Source: Candidatus Poribacteria bacterium
GTDB taxonomy: Bacteria > Poribacteria > DTPJ01 > WJIO01
DNA: 12,365 nt
Assembly (NCBI GenBank): GCA_014730235.1
Contig: WJIO01000167.1
Coordinates: forward strand, 1-12,365
Direction of reading: 5' to 3'
The position numbers and the translations under genes were made by a program. Positions 1-6,075 of the stretch are shown piece by piece (position 1 is the stretch's first letter; the number at the start of each line of letters is the position of its first letter). The notes under the pieces are model-generated. The model was not told the origin of the DNA. It saw only the letters and a program-made list of their open reading frames with translations, and did no database searches.

Positions 1-142
1 AAGAAACAGATGAAAATGCTCAAAGAATATAGTTCTATGTCATTCCTGCGAAAGCAGGAATGACAGCCTGATAGCATTTTCATTTGCTAGTGTCTCTTTA
101 AGCACTGCAACATCTGGTTTTAGTTAATTTTAGAAATATCAG
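1..142. repeat. Dispersed nested-hairpin repeat, copy R1
   Basis: This is a copy of a repeat found again at 2332-2494. The two align end to end with about four substitutions and one 21-nt difference in the central loop. The centre is a perfect 11-bp hairpin, GTCATTCCTGC (39-49) with GCAGGAATGAC (54-64), closed by a GAAA tetraloop. An outer 11-bp inverted repeat encloses it: ATGAAAATGCT at 10-20 and AGCATTTTCAT at 73-83. The copy may continue upstream of the window. It ends 20 nt from the stop codon of the receiver gene, so it probably forms the 3' end of that transcript. No U-tract follows the hairpin, so I do not call it an intrinsic terminator. It encodes no protein that I can see. Confidence 0.9.
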
Positions 143-162
143 TATTTATTTTTAAATTATCG

Positions 163-534
163 TTACTCAAGTATTTCTGTAACCCGTTTTTTAACGGCCC
201 GGGGATCGAAGGGTTTTAACATATACTCATCAGCCCCGGCTTCCAGGCTTGCCACCTGGTCGGATTCCTGCCCCATTGCTGTAAGCATAATTACATAAGT
301 CTTTTCGATGTCCGGATCTTCTCTTATTTCCCTGCATACCTGATAACCGTCCATTTTAGGCATGCTTATATCCAGAAATATAAGATCCGGTTTCTCTTGC
401 TTAACTAATTCCAGTCCTTCTTCTCCGTTACCTGCCACAAGGCATTCATAGCCCTCTTTTTCAAAAATAAATGATAGGGATTTTGATATAAAAAATTCAT
501 CGTCTATTACTATTATCTTGCCTGCTCTATCCAT
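163..534 (-). CDS. Stand-alone response regulator receiver (REC) protein
   Basis: This is a 123-residue single-domain CheY-type receiver with no output domain. The acidic pair is D11-D12, the phospho-accepting aspartate is D55 in LIFLDIS, the switch threonine is T85 in MLTA, and the conserved lysine is K107 in YMLKPF, so all landmarks of an active receiver are present. It would take a phosphoryl group from a histidine kinase and pass the signal on by protein contact. The ATG is preceded by AGGAGG at 544-549 with a 9-nt spacer. The gene starts 20 nt after the stop of the HD-GYP gene and is surely in the same transcript. The REC-histidine kinase encoded upstream is a likely but unproven partner. 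The fold is certain; the target is unknown. Confidence 0.93.
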   Translation of the reverse strand: MDRAGKIIVIDDEFFISKSLSFIFEKEGYECLVAGNGEEGLELVKQEKPDLIFLDISMPKMDGYQVCREIREDPDIEKTYVIMLTAMGQESDQVASLEAGADEYMLKPFDPRAVKKRVTEILE

Positions 535-554
535 AAAAATACGCCTCCTAACTA

Positions 555-2168
555 CTACCGAAGTACTGATTTTCTGAGTTCCTGAAGCCTTTGCTGTTCA
601 TCCTCCGATAAAGCCTTTCCCTGAGCTTCCTGAGTTAAAATATTTATTATTTCACTGTCTATACGGTAATAAGCTACTCGGTTAAGTTTCATACCACCCT
701 TATCCGGGTTTTTATTGTATTCATCCAGGTATTTTTTATAGCCATTTTCCCTTACCAAATTCAGAAATATATCCACTATTGCAGGATCATACTGATTTCC
801 AGAGCTTAAATGTAGTTTTACAATGGGTATATCATATGGGTAACGTGCATTATAATTTCTGCTCAAGGTTAATATATCATAGGCATCAGCTAAAGCAAGT
901 ATTCGTGAGTGTAAGGGAATCTCCTCTTCCTTCAGTCCGTCGGGATAACCAGAGCCGTCGTAGCATTCATGATGATGCTTAATCCAGAGGGCGATGTTTT
1001 TCATATGCTGCATACGACCTATTATTTCCGCCCCTTTTACTGGGTGATTTTTCAGTTTCTCATGTTCTGATCTGGACAAACCGCCTCGTTTCTTCAATAC
1101 TAAACCTGAAATGCCTATCTTACCAATATCGTGAAGAATACCAGCAAGACGCAGGTCTGCTACCTCACCTTCTGGTAAACCCAATTCCTGTCCTATAAGG
1201 ACGGCATATTCAGCCACGCGTCGGCAGTGACCGATTGTATAAGGATCTTTGGCTTCAACAGCAGCTGCCAGAGTCTCTACAGTTCCCAGGAACATCTCCC
1301 TCTGCTCCTCGTAAAGCCTTGCATTACCCAGAGACATTCCAGCCTGAGAAGCCATGGCCGTTATCAGCTTGGTATCCTCAGTGGTAAATTTCTTCCCATT
1401 TTCCTTTTCGGACATGCTGATGATTCCAGAAACCTTTTCCTTAATATTTATTGGTACAACCATTATAGGTATGGTAAATAGATCATTATCTTTTGATATT
1501 TTGTCCTGCAATTCAGGATACTTCTCCAAATCATCAATAACGGTTGGGGAACCATTGCGAATAACTTTGCTGTATATACTCTCTTTCATCTGTAACCGCA
1601 GGTCTTTAAATTTATTATCAATGCCCATGGATGCTGTCATAACAAGTTCATCTGTATCAGGCTCTATAAGCATAACAAAGGCGGATTTTGGATTAATAAT
1701 ATCTACAGCCTGATCTAGAACTATCCTGCATATTTCTTTTGCATCCAGAACACTGCTGAGTAACTCACCTAATTCATATAGAAGATTAAGTTCCTGGTAG
1801 ATGTTGATAATTTCCGAAGCCAGGTTATCCGATTTAAGTTCCTGCTCCAATTTATCAGAAATCATCTTTGCCAACGTCGCAACATTATCTTTCAGCGTTT
1901 CCTTTTGTGTATTTTCATCTATACTTACGACTATTGAACCTGAAGAACCATTAGTAATATTAAACGGGTGGCTAATAAATTCAGTTTCTGGTTTAATATC
2001 CAGATCAGTTTGGTCTTTTACATGACCATTTTCATATATGATGCCGCCTTCGCTGTCAAGAACCGAGATTTCCCCGGGGAATATAACATTAATCTGATCA
2101 AGAAAATAAACCAGCTCTCTTCTGGAAATAAGTGTATGCAAATCAGGAATTTCTGATTTATTCAACAT
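555..2168 (-). CDS. GAF / HD-GYP cyclic di-GMP phosphodiesterase
   Basis: The product is likely a cytoplasmic enzyme that hydrolyses the second messenger c-di-GMP under control of a sensory region. Numbered from the chosen start (537 residues), residues 1-115 are an unrecognised, possibly PAS-like or other sensor segment. A GAF domain follows at about 122-285. The HD-GYP domain spans about 290-480: H314, the HD pair H346-D347 in LHDIGKIGI, H375 in NHPVKG, HHE at 399-401 and DGSGYP at 404-409, then D428. The metal-binding set and the GYP loop are intact, so activity is expected. An ATG at 2196-2198 would add ten residues but has no ribosome site. The ATG at 2166-2168 has AAGGAG with a 6-nt spacer, so I prefer it. 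No transmembrane segment is visible. The receiver gene follows 20 nt downstream. Confidence 0.92.
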   Translation of the reverse strand: MLNKSEIPDLHTLISRRELVYFLDQINVIFPGEISVLDSEGGIIYENGHVKDQTDLDIKPETEFISHPFNITNGSSGSIVVSIDENTQKETLKDNVATLAKMISDKLEQELKSDNLASEIINIYQELNLLYELGELLSSVLDAKEICRIVLDQAVDIINPKSAFVMLIEPDTDELVMTASMGIDNKFKDLRLQMKESIYSKVIRNGSPTVIDDLEKYPELQDKISKDNDLFTIPIMVVPINIKEKVSGIISMSEKENGKKFTTEDTKLITAMASQAGMSLGNARLYEEQREMFLGTVETLAAAVEAKDPYTIGHCRRVAEYAVLIGQELGLPEGEVADLRLAGILHDIGKIGISGLVLKKRGGLSRSEHEKLKNHPVKGAEIIGRMQHMKNIALWIKHHHECYDGSGYPDGLKEEEIPLHSRILALADAYDILTLSRNYNARYPYDIPIVKLHLSSGNQYDPAIVDIFLNLVRENGYKKYLDEYNKNPDKGGMKLNRVAYYRIDSEIINILTQEAQGKALSEDEQQRLQELRKSVLR

Positions 2169-2331
2169 CAATCTCTCCTTATTACTAGCCGCCAGCATTT
2201 TCTAACAAAATAAATAAGTAATTTATGAGCAATTTTAAGCTACTACACACTATGATAAATTGAGCGAAAAATAAATATCACTGAGAATTCTAAAAAATCT
2301 CTAACACCAATGTTTATAAGAATTCAGCATG

Positions 2332-2494
2332 AAGAAACAGATGAAAATGCTCAAAGAATATAGTTCTATGCCATTCCTGCTTCAAGCTTTTTCAAAAAGC
2401 TTGAAGCAGGAATGACAGCCTGATAGCATTTTTATTTGCTAGTGTCTCTTTAAGCATTGCAATATCTGGTTTTAGTTAATTTTAGAAATATCAG
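2332..2494. repeat. Dispersed nested-hairpin repeat, copy R2
   Basis: This is the second copy of the repeat at 1-142, about 97% identical outside the loop. Its core is a near-perfect palindrome of 43 nt (2372-2414): two 21-nt arms around a single central C at 2393. Where R1 has a 4-nt GAAA loop, R2 has a 25-nt self-complementary insert (2381-2405) starting TTCAAGC, which lengthens the stem. The outer inverted repeat (2341-2351 with the AGCATTTTTAT segment near 2425-2435) is kept with one mismatch. The copy ends 3 nt from the stop codon of the histidine kinase gene. Confidence 0.92.
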
Positions 2495-2497
2495 ATA

Positions 2498-3763
2498 TCA
2501 TTTTTCAACTAAAATTTTTTCTCTCCTTACCCTGTAAGGTAATGTAAAAGTAAAGGTGCTTCCCTTACCCCGCCCAGGGCTTTCAACCCATATTCGACCA
2601 TTATGCTGTTCCACTATCTTTTTTGCTATGGCAAGTCCCAGGCCAACGCCTTCTTTTACTGTTTCACCTTCCATTTTACCTCTGCCGAATTTTTCAAATA
2701 TTTTACTGTGATATTCCTCGGGAACTCCCACTCCTGTGTCACTTACTGAAACTAAGATCTCACCATCGTTCTTTTCTAGTTTGACGTTTATTTTCCCTCC
2801 CGGAGGGGTAAATTTAACTGCGTTGCTGATCAGGTTTGATACTACCTGGCTTAACCTGTCCTGGTTACCATTTACCATTGGCAGATCATCGGGTATATGG
2901 GATTCCAGGGATATTTTAAGATTACCCGCTTGACCTTGAAACACAGAAACTATATGGTCTATTAGGCTGGTCAAATCCAGCGGTTGCATATCATAATCCA
3001 TTTTTCCCGATTTAATAAGTTCAAGATTCAGGAGGTTATTTACTAGATTACTCAATCTTACGCATTCGTGAATAATAATATTGAGGAATTCCTCATGGGT
3101 TTCCTGGGATTCATTTCTATACATGAGAACCATATCGGCATAAGCCCTTATGGATGTAAGAGGTGTTCTTAGATCATGGGCCACAGTTCTAAGAAATTCC
3201 GTTTTTTCTTTATCCTGCTTTCTCAAAATCTTGTTTGCCTGTTCCAGTTCCTCATTAGCTTTTGTAAGGTCTTGTGTCCGTTTTTTTACTTCCTTTTCCA
3301 GTTCCTTATTCCACTGCTTAAGTTTTTCCTGTGATTCCCTGAGTCTTAAATTTGTTCTTTTTAATTCTTCCGCAATATTTTTTCTTTCTATGGCATATTT
3401 TATAGAGCGGGCCAGGAGTTTACCGTCAACCCGGTCTTTAACCAGATAGTCCTGTGCCCCTTTATGCACTGCCTCAGTGGCTATATTTTCATCATCAATT
3501 CCGGATAATACAACAATAGCCGTTTCTGAAGCATTTTTATAAACTTCTGTAAAAGTATCCAATCCCCAGCTATCGGTCAAAGACAAATCCAGCAGTATAA
3601 CATCATATTTTCCTGAATTTAAATTTTCAATCCCTGATTTTAACGACTCCGACCAATCAATCTCAAAATTTGGACCCAATTCTCTGACAAGCATTATTTC
3701 TATTATTTGGTAATAATCATCGTTATCTTCGATCAGCAAAATGCGAATAGTATCTTCTTTCAT
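2498..3763 (-). CDS. REC-histidine kinase (response regulator fused to a soluble sensor kinase)
   Basis: The 421-residue product has a receiver domain in front of a kinase. The REC domain covers about 5-125, with E12-D13, phospho-acceptor D59 in LLDLSLTD and K109 in YLVKD. A heptad-rich coiled coil runs from about 128 to 188. The HisKA dimerisation domain carries the phospho-accepting H196 in AHDLRTPLTS. The HATPase_c domain at about 295-410 has N310/N314 in VVSNLISNAVKF, the G1 box DTGVG at 342-346 and the G2 box GVGLGLA at 372-378. All catalytic boxes are intact. There is no transmembrane segment, so it is a cytosolic kinase probably controlled by phosphorylation of its own REC domain. The upstream ribosome site is weak (GGGA, 8-nt spacer). 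It is likely linked functionally to the HD-GYP and receiver genes downstream, although repeat R2 and about 160 nt lie between them. Confidence 0.93.
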   Translation of the reverse strand: MKEDTIRILLIEDNDDYYQIIEIMLVRELGPNFEIDWSESLKSGIENLNSGKYDVILLDLSLTDSWGLDTFTEVYKNASETAIVVLSGIDDENIATEAVHKGAQDYLVKDRVDGKLLARSIKYAIERKNIAEELKRTNLRLRESQEKLKQWNKELEKEVKKRTQDLTKANEELEQANKILRKQDKEKTEFLRTVAHDLRTPLTSIRAYADMVLMYRNESQETHEEFLNIIIHECVRLSNLVNNLLNLELIKSGKMDYDMQPLDLTSLIDHIVSVFQGQAGNLKISLESHIPDDLPMVNGNQDRLSQVVSNLISNAVKFTPPGGKINVKLEKNDGEILVSVSDTGVGVPEEYHSKIFEKFGRGKMEGETVKEGVGLGLAIAKKIVEQHNGRIWVESPGRGKGSTFTFTLPYRVRREKILVEK

Positions 3764-4014
3764 CTTAATGATCCCATATTGAGCTGAGTTTTCATAACCC
3801 AGATTGATAAAATCTAACCTTGCCCAGTAAACATAAATATATTTACATTATATAGATACTATCGGCATAATATTCCCTTAGCTTTAGCATGATCGTTAAT
3901 GAAGATAAAATCACTCCCCACAAATCGGCTTTACCCATGCCTGAAACTTAGCACCAAAATATTATCCCCAACAAAACCATGTGAAAATATGACAAGAATT
4001 ATACTATACTGGCC
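3764..4014. other. Intergenic region upstream of the kinase gene
   Basis: No coding region is visible between the kinase gene and the terminator of the primase operon. It must hold the kinase promoter on the minus strand. A TATAAT hexamer (reverse complement of 3847-3852) is a possible -10 box, about 85 nt before the ATG, but no convincing -35 box stands 16-18 nt upstream of it. I see nothing else of note. Confidence 0.4.
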
Positions 4015-4080
4015 AAAAAGAAGACGCATCCATTAAAATATGTTTAAAGAACTAATCATTACAAAATAAAGGATGCGTCT
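4015..4080 (-). terminator. Probable intrinsic terminator of the primase-rsgA operon
   Basis: Read on the minus strand, a perfect 10-bp inverted repeat AGACGCATCC (4071-4080) / GGATGCGTCT (4022-4031) is followed directly by TCTTTTT (4015-4021). It lies 73 nt beyond the stop of the last operon gene, in the correct orientation. The 39-nt AT-rich loop is unusually long for a terminator, so folding would be less efficient than usual. No alternative such as a mobile element is supported, because no target-site duplication flanks the repeat. Confidence 0.65.
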
Positions 4081-4153
4081 GAGGTGAACTATAAAACACT
4101 GGGTTATATTACAAGAGATACATGAAATGATGTGTTATAGAGTCGGATAAAAA

Positions 4154-4978
4154 TTAAAGCATAGACATTACGCAACTCAGCAGTTCATCTTCTGGAACAA
4201 TACCTGTTCTGCCTGATCCAAGCTGCTGATCAAGCCACTGTTTTGTTTTTCCCACGACTGGACTAGATTCATATACAGTATCTTCATCAATTAACCCCAG
4301 GCATGTATTAATCCAGTAGGAGATAGCGGCTGGGCTGGAGCTAAAGGTCAGTGCTATGTCTGTTATTTCCGATTTGTTTACTTTCTCTTTTTTAAAAGAT
4401 TTTTTTATATCTTCTCTTTTAAGACCATCAACCCTTATAACAACATCACTATCTATGCGTTCATAGTTAAAAACATATACATCATTACCGCGACGCTCAA
4501 AATTGCTGTACTTATTAAGACTTATACAGCATTTAAGAATAGCAGGTTTATCATTTTTATTTCGGGAACGCATTATGGCTATATTTCCGGGAATTTTGGT
4601 TTTGGAAGCGAAGAAAATCCTTCGTTCTTTCCTTGATTTTTTAACCCGGAAACCTTCCTCAAGTATAGACTTAGCGCAGGATAATGTTGTTCCATGCCAT
4701 AAAATTACATTTCGGTCAATATCCCGACTGAGATCAGGTATATATAAACGAATTTCATCAGCCAAAATACCATAATGAGCCGCAAAATCCTCCAGACGGA
4801 GGGATGGATCGCGCTGACTGCGTCGTTGATATTCCTTCGCAAGCCAATCCATATCCCCCTCCTGGAAACTGCTCTGATAAATGGGAGTATTATCGTGTTT
4901 ACCAGATAATCCTCCCAGTCCAAAAGCCGTTACAGCAGCATTTCTACGATTTCTATCTTTTCCCTTACCTTTATTCAT
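4154..4978 (-). CDS. ADP-ribosyltransferase-like (ART-fold?) protein
   Basis: This 274-residue protein is of uncertain family. The clearest signal is LWHGTTLSCAKSILEEGF at 93-110. That is the pattern (HGT, then A..I...GF) at the NAD-binding start of the PARP/Tpt1-type ADP-ribosyltransferase fold, with H95 as the candidate NAD-contacting histidine. A second block, RIFFASKTKIPGNIAIM (120-136), fits the following aromatic/ser-ala strand. VYVFNYERID (167-176) could hold a later strand, but I cannot identify the catalytic glutamate with confidence. The first 85 residues, starting with a basic segment, and the last 75 are unrecognised. There is no signal peptide. The ATG overlaps the rsgA stop by one base (TAATG), so translation is coupled to rsgA. 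A Tpt1-like RNA 2'-phosphotransferase role is an alternative to ADP-ribosylation. Neither is demonstrated. Confidence 0.6.
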   Translation of the reverse strand: MNKGKGKDRNRRNAAVTAFGLGGLSGKHDNTPIYQSSFQEGDMDWLAKEYQRRSQRDPSLRLEDFAAHYGILADEIRLYIPDLSRDIDRNVILWHGTTLSCAKSILEEGFRVKKSRKERRIFFASKTKIPGNIAIMRSRNKNDKPAILKCCISLNKYSNFERRGNDVYVFNYERIDSDVVIRVDGLKREDIKKSFKKEKVNKSEITDIALTFSSSPAAISYWINTCLGLIDEDTVYESSPVVGKTKQWLDQQLGSGRTGIVPEDELLSCVMSML

Positions 4979-6048
4979 TACTTGCGTCTGGCTCTCCTGT
5001 CTGAAAATTTCTCAGATACTTCTTCTCCTGAAGAAGCTGATCGGTATAATTTCAGATAATTTTTGTATCTGGATTTTGCTATTTTACCATCTTCAACAGC
5101 TTCTAAAACAGCACATCCCGGCTCATCATGATGGGAGCAGTCGGAGAATCGGCATTGGGTTACATAAGGACTTATGTCCGGGAAAAAGTTATGTAGTTCT
5201 TCCTTCCAGATATTCCATAAGCCTAATTCCCGAATCCCCGGGGTATCCACCACATATCCCCCCATATCCAGAGAGTGAAGTTCTACATTGGTGGTAGTAT
5301 GCTTTCCCTTGCTGGTTTTATCGCTGACTTCGTTGGTACGCAGCTTAAGGTTTGGCTGTATAGCATTTAACAATGTGGATTTACCCGCGCCTGATGGTCC
5401 AGCGAGGGCTGTTAATTTATCCTTTAACAAGTCAGTTAAATCATCCAGACCTTCTTTTTTCAAAGCGCTGGAATAGATCACCTTATAGCCTATATCTTCA
5501 TATACCTTTGTTTCTTCTAACAGCTTATTTTTATCTTTTTCATTTACTAAATCCATTTTATTTACACAGACCACCGGAACCAGTTCTCCGGCTTCTGCAA
5601 CTACCAGAAATCTGTCCAGAAGCTGTGCGTTAAATCCTGGATTTTTTGTGGATAAAACAATCAGCAGATGATCAGCATTAGCTACTATTATTTGTTCAAG
5701 GGATACGGGCTTATGTGCTATATCTGATGATTTCATGCGTTTTGGCAGGCGAGTTTGTTTGGATTTAATCTTAATGTAACTGCCGGGAGCAGTTCTGGAG
5801 AGTTTTGATTTTCGGGGTAGGATTTCTTCAATAGCACCTTTTTCGCTTTCGGCTGTGGTTATAATAACTTTATCACCTACAGCTACCGGGTCTTTATAAA
5901 AGTTGGTGCCATCTTCTGCCTGAAATTCACGTTTTACTTTGCCTCTTAGAGTACATTCAATAATGCGACCGTCATAACTAACATAGTAAACTCCTGTTTG
6001 TGCTCTGATAACAAGACCTTGTTTTTCTTCTGTTGTTTTTTCTATCAT
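4978..6048 (-). CDS. rsgA: Ribosome small-subunit-dependent GTPase RsgA
   Basis: RsgA is a circularly permuted GTPase that checks late maturation of the 30S ribosomal subunit. The 356-residue protein shows the family order. An OB-fold domain covers about 10-85. The G domain then follows with permuted motifs: G4 NKMD (163-166), G5 SSA (193-195), G1 P-loop GPSGAGKS (217-224), the GKHTT switch (248-252) and G3 DTPG (268-271). The C-terminal zinc finger is C299, C304, H306 and C312. All are intact and the length is normal. A basic tail RRARRK ends the protein. The ATG is unusual: the strong AGGAGG (6069-6074) is 20 nt away, and only a weak AAGAG lies close. Upstream, the stop of the primase gene is in the same frame, nine codons before this ATG. 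It is the third gene of the operon. Confidence 0.97.
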   Translation of the reverse strand: MIEKTTEEKQGLVIRAQTGVYYVSYDGRIIECTLRGKVKREFQAEDGTNFYKDPVAVGDKVIITTAESEKGAIEEILPRKSKLSRTAPGSYIKIKSKQTRLPKRMKSSDIAHKPVSLEQIIVANADHLLIVLSTKNPGFNAQLLDRFLVVAEAGELVPVVCVNKMDLVNEKDKNKLLEETKVYEDIGYKVIYSSALKKEGLDDLTDLLKDKLTALAGPSGAGKSTLLNAIQPNLKLRTNEVSDKTSKGKHTTTNVELHSLDMGGYVVDTPGIRELGLWNIWKEELHNFFPDISPYVTQCRFSDCSHHDEPGCAVLEAVEDGKIAKSRYKNYLKLYRSASSGEEVSEKFSDRRARRK

Positions 6049-6075
6049 AATACTCTTTGTGAGAATCGCCTCCTT

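Noticed and set aside
39-64. R1 hairpin as an intrinsic terminator
   Set aside because: The stem is strong but is not followed by a U-tract on either strand.
1354-1713. Plus-strand open frame of 119 codons
   Set aside because: It is antisense to the GAF domain of the HD-GYP gene and has a low-complexity Ser/Ile-rich product, so it is a shadow.
2168-2198. Longer N-terminus for the HD-GYP protein from the ATG at 2198
   Set aside because: No ribosome site precedes it, while AAGGAG stands 6 nt before the ATG at 2166-2168.
1-2494. The paired R1/R2 repeats as ends of a composite transposon carrying the signalling genes
   Set aside because: There is no transposase between them, the genes are ordinary chromosomal signalling genes, and the repeats are direct copies at gene 3' ends.
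4881-5297. Plus-strand open frame of 138 codons
   Set aside because: It lies opposite rsgA and the ART-like gene, which have clear motifs and proper starts; its product has no recognisable domain.
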